Translations under genes and position numbers: made by a program
NCBI GenBank assembly: GCA_902729315.2
Contig: LR746272.1
Coordinates: 3,568,035 to 3,632,034, forward strand
Direction of reading: 5' to 3'
Origin: Spirodela intermedia
Taxonomy: Eukaryota > Streptophyta > Magnoliopsida > Alismatales > Araceae
Length of the DNA stretch: 64,000 nt
Notes under the pieces: generated by a model
What the model was told of the DNA's origin: nothing
Database searches by the model: none
The model's input: only the letters and a program-made list of their open reading frames with translations
Shown here: positions 11,946 to 24,100 of the stretch, piece by piece
How positions within the stretch are numbered: position 1 is the stretch's first letter
How the letters are laid out: every line of letters begins with the position of its first letter

Positions 11946-14300
11946 TGCAGATTGATGAATGAATGACTAGGTATATGCATTAGTTGTGACATCACTTAAT
12001 ACCATTCATTGTTCTATTTCGCAGTTTTTAACTAAGAGAATGAATGTTCTAAAATATATTTACTTATGATATTCTTTCTAAGTCTCATTACATAATGATT
12101 TTAAAAAAATGCTTATAGTTTTCATTATATCATTTGTAAATAGAATTTCACCATTGTTCTCATTTAAGATCAAACATTCATACTTCCTAATTATAACTTT
12201 TGTATCAGTATTGTATAGTTGACTAATCCAAATTAAATTATATTTAATCCATCAACAAGTAAAATGCCTTTAACAAGAATATTCTTACCCATAAATAAAT
12301 AATTCATTACCCATAAATATTCTTCTTTTTGTCATCTCCAAATATGACTTCTCCTCCATTCATTAGCTTGAATGTGGAGAGCTACTTTAGTCTCTAGTCA
12401 TGTATCTTGAACACCTATTATCCAAATACCACAATGAAGGGGTCCACCAGAAATCCCTATAAGTTTTAGGTGGGGATCTTATTTTTAGTAAAAGTTATGA
12501 TATAATTTCTTAAAAGTGTTCAATTGACCCTTCTTTCTTAAGTGACAGTTTTTTACTTTTTAACAACATTTCTAATGCACTTTGGCTGCCACTTAACTTG
12601 TCATATTATAATCTCAAATCAAAAAAATTATTTTCTAATCTAAAGTTATTTTTTTGAATAGTTTAATTTATATAATCATATTATTATTATTCTTCCTAAG
12701 TTTCTGGTTTTCTAAACTTAATTTGGAGATTATGTTTTCAATCACAACACAACTCATGAATGAATCAGATAAATTTCGTGCAAATATTTGGCTCCTAGAT
12801 TCATCTTGTAGTTTGGAGTTCTCTACAGCCAAAAAGTCTATGTTCTATATTTTTTTAGAGATAGTAAGTGTGATTTTTCTAGAGAGTGCTTCCTTGTGAG
12901 CCTCATTCAATTTGCTGATTGTTTTCATGAGGTTTTCATTTTCTTCTGTAATCTTTCTACTAAAGTGGTATGATGTCTAACCTTATTTTTTAAAATATTA
13001 TTTAACTCCTTAATTACATGTTTTTCTTTCTATAAAGCCTTTAATAGAATTCTAATAGTTTCAAATACTTTCATCAATTCATCAAAATCATCTTGTAATT
13101 GATCATTAGATGTAGAATAGTCATAATTGTATAACTCTAACGATTCAAATGCTACAACTAAAACTGCACATAATGTGTTAAAATTCAGTAGGGAACTTTC
13201 TAACTTCTTAATGGAGAATCCTAAATAAATCCTTGGGACACACTTTAATTAGTTCTAAAATGACTTGAAACAAACCATAAAAACTACATAAAATACGCTT
13301 GAACAGACTTGGAAAAGACAACTCATACTAGAAATAAGATTTTAAGCATCTTCTATTGGGCCCTTTTCATGCCTTTGTTGGGCCCAATTAACTATTGGGC
13401 CCTTTTTGAACATTCTTATCTTTGTAGCCCAATTTCAAAGTAATTGGAGTATAGTTTCGGACTCCTCATCACTTTTTGAGTACTAGGCTACATCAACTAC
13501 CAATGATGACTCTAGTTATGCTGGCCACATCAGGATCATCCAATGCCTTGGTGCAAAGGATAAAGAAGATTTTCCCAAAGGTGAGACAATAAGGGAGTCA
13601 GAGATCTTGACAACTCTGGTGGCTGAGATTTTTTCTCAAGCTTCTCTTCATTGATACATCTGATAAAATGATCTCATATCATAATTTATACCTAGCGTGT
13701 AGCCCATTTGAACTCCGAAAATGAGACTGAAACATACATTTTGCCATTTATGGATTATATTTTTTCACTGGCATTTCTGTAGTTTATTTTATAAACTTTA
13801 GTTTACCTCTGATCTTTTAATTTTAGATAGCAAATAGAGACTGCCGCTGACATCAACGGCTGACATCCTTGTCAGGGCAGAAGAATATGAATGCAGACAG
13901 TCTGAAGTCTATTTTATTAGCTAAAGCTGGGTGAACTTTGGAATCTCCTAATTACACTTTAATGGTTTCAGCATATGGGTCTTTTGCCGTCCCTCAGCGT
14001 GGCTACTCTTTTTGAGATCTCTGCAACCATAGAGATACTATCGGTTCTCCATGGCAGATAGACCCTAACTTTTATATCTGTTTGTGGGAAAATCAATGCT
14101 CTCTAGTATTTATTTGAAAGGATCAAGATAAAGAAGGCATGAAAGAATGTAAACATCCTTTTTATGTGGTAGCAATAGCAAGTATTTTGGGTTGGTTCAG
14201 CATCTTGCAGAAGTCAAATGATTGTACTAGGTCTCATCAAAGTGTTTAAAGAATTGATGGTTCCCAGAGTCGACCATCTCGTGCCCGTATCCTCAGACAG
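11946..14300. other. AT-rich region without recognisable genes
   Basis: No supportable gene. Near 13355-13415 three copies of TTGGGCCC lie within about 60 bases; the core TGGGCC resembles site II promoter elements bound by TCP factors, but here it lies in repeat-like DNA. Confidence 0.45.
13389..13455. repeat. Right member of a distant inverted repeat pair
   Basis: Its reverse complement resembles about 7826-7882: it opens CCAATTACT, later reaches AAAAAGGGCCCAA, and the spacing is conserved. The two members are about 5.5 kb apart and flank the copia fragment at 10.4-11.9 kb. Confidence 0.5.
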
Positions 14301-14794
14301 CGAGCAATTGCATCAATCCATGGCAGGGAGGCAGAGAGAGGGGCGCAAGTGGCCGGGGGAGTAAAGGACTGGTGTAACGACATTGCAGAAGAAAACCACA
14401 TCCTCGGTTAAAGTAGCATGCATGTGTGACAGACTGAGGGCCCGGCCAATCGTAGGGCTCCAGCCTGCATCAACCTTTCTCCGAGCGCAACTCGGCCTGT
14501 TGGCAGCCCTAATCCTTGGCACATTTGAGCAAAGTTCTCTCTTCCGTCTCTTCAGGCCTGAGAGAGCACCGCATGGGTCAGTGGGTTCTGTTCTTCAATC
14601 AACATCAAAGAAAGAAGTCTGTGATGGTTGATTCTTGGCAACTGGCAATCCTGTTAGATCGATCTGAGCGTACACAGAACCGATGGTTTGATAATGTTCA
14701 TGAACGTGGTTGTGGGGACCATTCACGAGAATTCAGGACCTAATGCATCATCATCGTCAATCGGAAACAGCGCCAGTGGGGACCTTGTGCGGCT

Positions 14795-15097
14795 TTAATC
14801 CTCATACTTCCTCCACTGGACGATTTCCCTCCTGAGAAAGGACTCATGCGAATACCCCAAGCCAGTCACTGGTGAATGATCAATCACCCCTGGTGGTTGG
14901 TTCATCTTAGGCCCCGCCAAATGGAGCTCCATCGTGGGAATCGCTCCTGTGTATACACAGGCAGTGGCTACCAGCGTTTGGAACGGGGGGGCATCCTCAG
15001 AAGAATGGAGAGCACTAGAAGCCTGGTTGAAGGCATTCCGGCTGGACCTGAGGACTGGGCTCGTTCTCGGGTCCTGCACTACCAGCCAAATCAGCAA
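14795..15097 (-). CDS. Possible coding exon, unrecognised product
   Basis: A 100-codon minus-strand frame ends at a TAA near 14795 and lies in low-copy, higher-GC DNA unlike the surrounding repeats. The peptide is compositionally protein-like (stretches such as FQTLVATACVYTGAIPTMEL and SFLRREIVQWRKYED), but I do not recognise its family. A possible splice acceptor (GTGCAG, then GACCCG) lies near the 5' end at about 15076, so it could be a terminal exon rather than a whole gene. It lies downstream of the MBD8-like gene on the same strand, with copia element A between them, so it could also be an unassigned 3' exon of that gene. It may be a chance frame. Confidence 0.3.
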   Translation of the reverse strand: MLIWLVVQDPRTSPVLRSSRNAFNQASSALHSSEDAPPFQTLVATACVYTGAIPTMELHLAGPKMNQPPGVIDHSPVTGLGYSHESFLRREIVQWRKYED

Positions 15098-15789
15098 AGA
15101 CTTCAGGCTCTGAGCTTTCTAACCTCACGCCCTTGAAATATGATTTTTTCTCATCTGTTTTGTTGCCGCAGCTGATATGCCCGTCGCCCTAACAAGGTAA
15201 TTCTAGATTTAATCAGGAGCAATAAAAGAGCAAGAATAAAACAATACTGAGTTTATTATGCTTCTACGTGGTCCGTTCAGTCACCATATACCAAGACAAC
15301 ATCAGCAACATCCTCCTATATTTAGGCGTATTTCTGGAAAGAGCAACAGTAGGAATCTGAAGAAACCAAATCGGCAAGTAAAAGTGGATCCAGAAAAAAA
15401 AAATGGCTTGTACTAGGAGAGTTGCCCGTAAACGCAATGACGAATTCAATGTCCCGCACAAAGAACAAGAAAATAACAAAGGGACTAAAAAGTTGACAAA
15501 TCAATAACAGTAAAACAGAGAAAAATAGTTACGAACATTGGTTCCTCGTGGTCCATCTCCAATGATGCCAGTTTTTCTGAGTCCATATTTGGATCATTCC
15601 CACTAGAGATATCTTGGTCCCCCCTCACTGCCCATGATTACATTAACGTGTGTACAAAGGATCATTTCAAAACCTAAAAATTTCAAAGGTTACTAAATGC
15701 ACGAACGTCTGGTAACAATTGGAGCAATATTTCATCACTAATGTCTTCTAGAGTTCAAATTGACTGAATATAATTCAATTCAAAGGACA

Positions 15790-16115
15790 GAATATGTTCG
15801 AGAGCTCTTGACTAGAAGAGGGATGTTACATCATCTGATTGAGGGGAAACCGGATCCATTGTCTCGAGAATTTCGTAAATGGAGAGAAGAAGATGCATTA
15901 ATCAAACTTGGCTTTGGGGAACAATGATTCCCCAAATTAGTCGAGATTTTTTCTTCCTATCTACAGTCAAAGATTTGTGGGAAATAGTTCACACAAAATT
16001 CTCACAAAGAAACAATGAGGCACATTTATATGAACTTGAGATAAAATTCATGTCCACAACTCAAAGAAATAAATCTGTGTTGACATATGTAGGAGAAATG
16101 AAAAAATTATGAAAG
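15790..16115 (+). pseudogene. Copia element A gag remnant
   Basis: Encodes part of a copia gag (UBN2-type) domain: a LxxWLWGTMIPQISRDFFFLSTVKDLWE-like core, then VHTKFSQRNNEAHLYELEIKF. The frame is shifted near 15905 relative to element B, where the homologous stretch is continuous. Gag would form the virus-like particle in a live element. Confidence 0.75.
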
Positions 16116-17125
16116 GAAATTGATTATTATCTTAGTATTAATACAAAAACAACTTGCAGAAATTCCTGTCTTATGACATAGAACGAAGAAGAGTGTTTAA
16201 ATTTTTGGCTGGACTTAATTCTATTTTTGATCAGGTCAGACAATAGAATTTGAGTTGTGAAAGGAAATGTAATTTGAATGAAGATATTTCAAACATTTCC
16301 AATGAGGAAAGTCGTTGAAAATTAATGTTGTCAGTGCCTGAAATTGACAATACTGCATTTATGATTAAACAGGGAGAAATTATGAAAAAAGCTATAAATC
16401 AAGCTAAGTAGCTTCAGCATGGCCAAGGAAGAAATCAGAAAATTGATTTTCGTGATAATCTGTAGTGTACATATTGCAGGAAAGCTTATCACAGTAGAGA
16501 TAGATGCTATAAACTGCATGACAAATCACAATTTTGGCACTAAAAAATATAGCAGTCAAACACAATTGACAACATGATTACCAACTAGTCAGCCCTCAGA
16601 TTCTCAAACCAATCAACATTCTTCTTCTCCTCAGATTGAGGATATAGAGTGACTTTAAATTGAGTTGAAAAAACTGAAGTCAACAATAACACAATTCTCA
16701 TCAGTTCAGCCTAGCATGTTTCACCACTCTCTTGGAGTTAAAGCCTCTTCTAGAGATATTTCTAATAATTAGGTAGTGGACTCAAGAGCAACTGACCATA
16801 TGACCAAATCCTCCAACTTTTTTACCAAGTACAACCCCTATCTTAGTGATAGAAAAGTGACTGTTACAAACGGATCTTTTCTAACTGTCGCAAGTATATG
16901 AGATATTAGACTTGAACCTCTTAGAATTCCTACTAATGTTCTTCATGACCCCAAGTTATTTACAAACCTCACTTCAGTTAAGAAATTTGTTAGAGACTCA
17001 CCTTATTGTGTCTTTTTTGATGAAGATATTTGTGTCATACTTGATAAGTTATATCATCGAGGATTAGAGTTGCTACAGAGTGTGAAGGTCTTTATCTTCT
17101 AGAAGGACTGAGCCAAACATATCTA

Positions 17126-17712
17126 GTGGAAGCAGATCAATCTCTAGAACATCTAAAAGATGTCCTTAAGACACGACCACTTCACCAACAGATGGGTCAT
17201 CCATCCTTTAACACTTTGAAAATAATTTCCCCTACTTTATTTCAAAGGGTTCTTTGGATATTCTTAAATGTAATGGGTGTGAACTTTCTAAACACACATA
17301 TTTCATTTCAATCTCAAAGGGAAAAGAGTGATATTTCTTCCTTCCTAATTCATCGTGACATTTGGGGACCATGTCCTATTAATGGCATTCGTGGTAACAA
17401 AGGGTTTGTCACTTTCATTAATGATTGTACAAGATGTATGTGGGTCTTACTTCTCAAACAAAAATTCAATGTGTGTGATGTTCTGAAATTCTTTCGGCCA
17501 TGATAAAAAATCAACTTAGTAGTTTTAAAAAATTCAGATATGATAATGCTAAAGAGTATTTTAGTCAAAATCTGAATTTATACTTCTGGACAGAAGGCAT
17601 CATACATGAATCCACTTACATCTATACTCCACAACAAAATGGTTTAGCTGAAAGAAAATCAACATCTTTTAGAAATCACTCGGTTAATTTTACTTCAACG
17701 TCATTCACCTAA
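17126..17712 (+). pseudogene. Copia element A integrase remnant
   Basis: GAG-pre-integrase and integrase core pieces in two frames: LHQQMGHPSFNTLK (zinc-binding HH-CC region) near 17180, then an integrase catalytic block with DIWGPCPI near 17360 and a PQQNGLAERK motif near 17625-17660. A stop after FFRP at 17503 and a frameshift break the frame. Confidence 0.8.
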
Positions 17713-18439
17713 AGTTTTTTGGGGTGAGGCTATTCTAACAGCCACATAGCTCATTAACCAATTACCATCTAGAACCTTAGGCTTCCACAGCTTGTTAGAT
17801 TCACTTTTTTCTAGACAGTCAACTTAAAACTAAGATAGAACCTAAGACATTTGCTTGTGTCTCTTTCATTCACATTCATAATCAAACCAAAGGCAAATTA
17901 AAATGAGATCACTTAAATGTATATTTCTTAGTTATGCTACCAATCAAAACGGGTACAAATGTTACCACCCTCCTAGAAAAAAATTTACTTCATTAGATGT
18001 CACATTTCATGAATCTGATTCTTATTTTAAAGAATCTCCATCTAGTAATCAACATCTATTTTCTACAGCTCATATAGATCAACATGTAGATTCTTAACTC
18101 TTGTCTTCAGCTGGTAACCAGTTCATTCCCATTTCAGTCCCTGAAATACCCAGTCCTATATTGAATCTGCTTCTTGAAAACCTAAGGTTTGACAAGGTTT
18201 ATTTTGGGGGAGGGGAAATTCACAATTCACCAAAAATCCAAGACTCTAATCTGGCCTTAGAAAATATACAGCCACTAACATCTCCCTCACCTGATGATCC
18301 CGTAGTCCTACCTCATGATTCACTTCCCATTGCCCTATGCAAACCTATAAAGGAGTGTACAAAAACTCCCTTGAACCCAGCTGTCAATTTCCTATCTTAT
18401 CACAGACATTCTCCACCCTATCAATTATTTCTTGCATCC

Positions 18440-19860
18440 TTAGACACCACTATTATTCCAAAAAATCTCTCTGAGGCTCTATCCAATCCTGAGTGGAAAC
18501 AAATCATGGATGATGAGATGAGAGCTCTTGCAAAAAATCAGACATGGGATTTAGTGGAATTACCACTAGATAAGAAAACTATTGGTTGCAAATGGGTGTA
18601 CATGGTGAAATATAAATAGGATGGTTCGATTAAGAGGTATTAAGTCCGGCTGGTGGCTAAGGGTTATACACAAATATATGGAATAGATTATCAAGTAACT
18701 TTTGCACTGGTGGCCAAAATGAATACAGTCCGTTTTCTACTGTCCTTGGCAGCAATTTTCAGGTGAAATATTCAACAGTTTGATGTTAAAAATGTATTCT
18801 TGCATGGTGATTTGGTTGAAGAGATCTACATGACTCTCCTGCCAAGATATGAAAAAATTACATATTATTTTTTAAACACAAACCTTTAGGGAGAGTTATG
18901 GTTCTATTGATTTATGTTGATGACATTATTATCACAAGAAATGATGAAGGGGAGATCCATAACTTGAGTGATTGTTTAGCCAAAAAGTTTGATGTCAAGA
19001 CTTTGAGACAAAAGTATTTTTTAGGAATTGAAGTGGCACATTCTTCTAGAGTCATTTTTATTTCTCAATGAAAGCACATAACATTTTTAGTTGAAACTGG
19101 GAAATCTGTGTAAACTAGCCAATACACCTATTGATCCAAACCAAAAACTGTGTATGGTAAATGAAGAAATTTCTGTTGACCATAAGATGTACCAATGTCT
19201 CATTGGCCAATTACTTTATCTAACACACTTAACTGGATATCTCATATATAGTGAGTATCTTGAGTCAATTTATGCATCAACCTAAAGAATCTCATCTGCA
19301 TGCTGCCTACTGAGTGCTACATTATTTGAAAGGCACACTAGGGAAACGAGTTCTTTTTAAACAAAGTGAAAAGGTAGAAGTTGAGATGTTTACAGATACT
19401 GACTATACAGGTTCAATAATTGATCGACGGACAATCTTTGGTCATCTTACTTTTGTTGGTGGCAACCTTGTCACCTGGAGGAGTAAAAAACAGAATGTAG
19501 TTGCTCAATCAAGTGCTGAGGCTGAACTTAGGCCACTTGCCTAAGGAATATGTGAGTTACTTTGGGTCAAGAATTACTTGACGAGTTACAGATTCTTTTA
19601 CCCCGTCCTATGAAGATTTATTGCAATCAATCTAGTGCACAACCTAGTGCAGCATGACCATACTAAACATGTGGAGATTGATCGTCATTTCATCAAAGAA
19701 AAATTTGAGGCCAATGTGATTTGTATATCATATATTTCATCAAATAATCAGTTGGCAGACATGCTTACTAAAGACATCTCGGGTACACAGCTGCAGAAGA
19801 TTATTCCCAAGCTGGGATGGATGACATCCACTCACCAGCTTGAGGGGGAGTATTGTTGAG
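18440..19860 (+). pseudogene. Copia element A reverse transcriptase and RNase H remnant
   Basis: The RT start (SNPEWKQIMDDEMRALAKNQ) is at about 18484; KKTIGCKWVYMVKYK follows, then a stop. The catalytic YVDDIIIT motif is near 18914. RNase H motifs are MFTDTDYTGS near 19386 and QSSAEAELRPLA near 19505, and the end motif LADMLTKDISGTQL is near 19752. Several in-frame stops and a deletion before the YVDD motif make it non-functional. Confidence 0.85.
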
Positions 19861-20081
19861 ATGAACTAAATAACCTGTATACCTTACATGTTTACAGATA
19901 TGTCCTCCTGTATCTTCCATTTTTCGTGTTACATCAGTATGTCTAGAACCTTCTAGGGATCTGGTATAAATACTGGATCCCGCTCTCCTTGTAATAATTC
20001 TTCTTGATCAATAAATTTTTTGTTCTTCCACGAGTGCTGGGCGTCTATCAGAGCTCCAGATCATATGTTATCTTGACTACA
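19851..20081 (+). repeat. 3' LTR of copia element A
   Basis: Matches the 3' LTR of element B over its whole length, including the CTGGTATAAATACTGGATCC promoter/TATA region and the CTATCAGAGCTCCAGA end block. It follows the polypurine tract directly. The first bases read TATTG instead of the family's TGTTG, so the terminal TG is mutated. It ends CTACA. Confidence 0.88.
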
Positions 20082-21192
20082 GAATTTAATCACAGCTATA
20101 TCAGAGACATAATTGATTGTGAAAGCTCTATGAACTAGTGAACAGACCACTTCACTCAATCTCAAATAGCTGAAGTCTATTCTCTAGATCAAAGCAGTTG
20201 TGCTCTGGAATGCCCTAGCTAACAAAACTGAGATCATTTTTTTAAATGCACGGCTGACAGTATTCACAACATGGAGTGGGAAACCCTAACGAGATGCTTA
20301 CCGAAATTAAGGTATACCAAGGCAGAGGTCCGACAGTACAGCAGTCCTGGAAGAGGCTGCTCATTTAGGCAGGTTGAACTCACTGCTACTGTAAGGGATG
20401 AAAAACGCATTTGAAACTATGGATATTAGTTAATGGAATTTTAATTTTAGTTTCCCATTACTGGAGTTTAAGGCAAGTTCACCACCGCAGAAAGGCGTTA
20501 TGCATAGAAATGGGCTCTAGTTCAATAATTTTGCATAAAATTGAGGCAGCTTTGGATGTTTGACCAGACTAGATCTCATCCAAGGGTCGTTCAACATTTC
20601 TTGGAAGATCACAATGCTACTTCGTCTCTGCCTCTCTTTTTCATTTTCCACAATACTTTTTGGATAAAAGATTACATACTGGAGATAGAACTGTCTTCTC
20701 CACAAGGCTCTTCTACACTAGTCTCTTAATCCAGAAGAGCAGCAATCAATATTTCGATTTCTCAAAAATTACTTCTGATGATCCTTTCCCCACTGGAATC
20801 TATAGAGGACCTCAAACAGACGCCTTTTTTCTCCTTTACACAACGAATGCTCATATAATTCTGATTTGCACGCTAGAACAACCCAAGCAACAGAAAAATA
20901 TATCAGCTTGAAAAAGTAAGCCGCATATAAAAGAAAGCTAAAGAATAAGAACTTTTGTGATTTCTCCATAAAACATGAACCAAAATAGAGGCGAACACTT
21001 CAGAATGATAAAGAAATTACAGAAACAGGATCTAACGCCCAAATTGCTGCCATCACACTGCACATAACATAAATCAATCTATAAAGCTAACCGACAATAT
21101 TGAGCAGTTAGCTTTCCTAGTAGCAACAACTTGTCAATTTCATTAAAAGAAGCTCGCACTTTTCTCATCAAAATAATAGATAATTTCTTCCG
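20082..21192. other. 3' flank of the MBD8-like gene
   Basis: About 1.1 kb between the LTR of element A and the stop codon of the MBD8-like gene. It probably contains that gene's 3' UTR. Minus-strand frames near 20517-20969 show no motif I recognise, so I do not call exons, but a short C-terminal exon here cannot be excluded. Confidence 0.45.
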
Positions 21193-24100
21193 TCAATCGT
21201 TCATGAAGGAAAAATTCAACAACAAGCCATGGATAAAATTAGGAAAGTTTAGGCACCACACCTTATCAGATATCATATCCAGGATGAGAGGACGAACAGA
21301 CCTTTGTTCCCCTAGAATCTGCAAGTTAGCTTGTTGAATACACATCACGTTCTCTTCATCACAAACATGAATATTCCTTGGGGCATCTCCATTGACTAAA
21401 GTATCATCTCTCATAAAGCCATCTTTCACAACAGCACGAGATTGATTCAACATGGCAAGCACACATTCTTTTCCAGGGGTATCCGCATTCCCACATTTTC
21501 TGCCAGGGGTCAAGGTAAAACTTTCGGGAAATCCTTCCTCTGTAGATCTGGAGAGCTGAATTTTATCGTGCACAATATGGTCCACAGCAACAGTCCCATT
21601 AGACACTGCAATTGCTAATTCACTGCTAGATTTAGCCAGCTCTGCAAGGCCACTGGCCATACAGGTAGGAACAGTCTTACTTGAGTTCCCCTCCTCAGTA
21701 CATGAAAAATTCACATTATTTTCAAGGTGAACCTTGTTCTCACTATTCACAACATGATCATTACCGGATTTAGAACATACGGTCAATTCCGAGGATACAA
21801 TAATTGGACGATTACCATAAGTCATCTTCACCTTACTCTGCTTCTCAACTTTACAACTGGTCATATTTTCAGACAGATGATTTCTAGGAAGATCTTTGGT
21901 GGAGAGAATTCCAATATCACCAAGAGATGGGCAGGTAGAATCAAAGCATAGACGCAGATCACCATTCAGGACTTCGCCAGTTTCAGAGGGTTTTCTAGGT
22001 ACCTGATCAGTCATAAAATGGTCATTCGCCAAACAACCAACAAATCTGCTTTCAGGAATTTCAATATTAAACACTGAACCATAATCAACTTTATTCAAAT
22101 TATTTTGCAGACCTTTTTGAGGGGAAATATTATTTGCTTCAGCCTTGCATTTACCACTCCATTCTTCTCGAACAAAACTTCTGTCATCATCAGAAGATTT
22201 CAAATTCATTTCTTTTTCATCGTCAAAGCTATCAGTCCGTGCCAAATGATTATCTATTTCACCACTGACTCCAATCGTACGAATGTCATGTACTGTAATT
22301 GCCTTATTTTCATTTTTTTGATACGCAACTAAATGGTCACTGGCAGTACCATTAGCATGCTCACTAACGTGAGGGTGAAAATTATTTAGTAAACGAACAG
22401 ATCTTGCATTTAAATCTTCTTCAATTATCATAGTCTCCACTTCACAGTCAACAGAACTTACGTGCTTAACAAATGCTGAAGGCAACCCCTCTGAGGAAGA
22501 GGGAATAGTTTTCTCGATAGGAGTCTCAGTTTTCAATGTATAAAGACTCCTATCATTGTATTTCACATGAATTCCAACATGTCCATTGTACTGTCGTCTC
22601 TCAGTAAAGAACTTATTACAAAATTGACACCCGTATTTCCCATCCCTTATGATAACACCATCCGTAACAGATTTCCCACGTCTATGTCTCTTTCTACTTG
22701 GCCTATGAAATGCCAAGAAGTGCTGTATTTCGGAGTCCTTGTCAGAAAAAGTGAGATTGCATTTCTCACAACTTAGAATATCTTGAGATTCTATTTTTAC
22801 GGGATTCCCAACTGCAAATAAAACAGTTTGCTTCCCAGCATCAGATAGAATAGAAGTTGGCGGTGTGATTGAAGGGTAATGTGGACTTCTTGTTGCCATA
22901 GTTGCTTGATGACTAAAACCTAGAGCCTGTAATAAAACGAAGAGGACTAGTACCAACAAATTCGATGAAATACAAGGAAATTCTACAAAAATCTTACATG
23001 TTCATTTCCTGATTTGTCAGCACCACTTTCAACAGCAAGTGTAGCTCTGGCCTCTCGGGATCCAATGCAAGAGAGTAAATAAGAGGAAACTTCCTTGCAT
23101 GATGTTAACTGCTTTCCACTTGGACTGAATAATTTAAATTGGAAAAGCAAATCATTCTCAGCAATTGTGTGATGAACACAAGAAACGAAATTACCGAATA
23201 TTGTATTACTCAAAAGAGTCATTTTCAAATACTTTATCTATTAGTTATGTTTATGATCGTATTAATTTCACCAGATAAAAAATTACCCAGATAAAAAATA
23301 AAATAAGCAAATAGAGAACTATTTATCTAAATAAAACAGGAGCAGAAAAACAACGATGACTTCTTTGAAAAAAATGATAAAATGAAACAATACATGAGAT
23401 TTATTATTATTAATTGAAATATAAAGGTAACAGCTAGCCCGAGCATATACTTATATATGTACACATGCATGTACATATATAAACCTCTTTCTCTTCTCTA
23501 TCTCTCTGTACGTATATCTGTGCATACACACAGAACACTCTTAGATGAGAACAATTGAAGTTATCCATTTTTACGATTTCCTCTCAAACAAGTGGAAATA
23601 AAAATATGAATTTCCTTATGTTCCACCTTAAACCCTCGACCCATATCATAAAAGTCAATCTTCGAGGATTTCTGCATTTATACACTATTTCAAGAGCTAC
23701 CTTCCAAAAACCCATGCTTCTCTATATATTCATTACAAACATTGTTGAAATTCTCTTGGACGTGAACAATTCTATCTGATACTCGCTTGAAATTCGCTTA
23801 TAACCATTCTTACACGAACTAGCACATCCATTCCTATGAAACTAATTCTTGGTATAGGTTTTCTCACATTTTATCATCTCATTCATATGGGTCAGAAATT
23901 TACAGGGATATTCATTATATGCTACAGAAAGTTCTCTATTTTCCCATTGATGGTTTCTAGATGAGAAGCCTCAAGGATTGATTGTTTTTGCAGTTATATC
24001 CTAAAAGAAAAACTACATCACTAAAAAACATGCCACAAGAGATATTTATATGTAAATGACATAGTGCTCACCAGGGATAAAAAGGTGGAGGCATAACTAT

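Larger units (their letters stand above)
15752..20081 (+). mobile_element. Ty1-copia retrotransposon, element A (5'-truncated)
   Basis: Internal sequence of the same family as element B at 49.4-53.5 kb, beginning abruptly inside gag at about 15752. No 5' LTR or primer-binding site precedes it. Order of domains: gag, zinc-knuckle-like and protease region, integrase, reverse transcriptase, RNase H, polypurine tract (gaggggga at about 19842) and 3' LTR. Frames are broken by stops and indels throughout, and part of the reverse transcriptase region is deleted near 18850. It keeps gag and protease sequence that element B has lost, so the two together outline the family. Confidence 0.9.
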
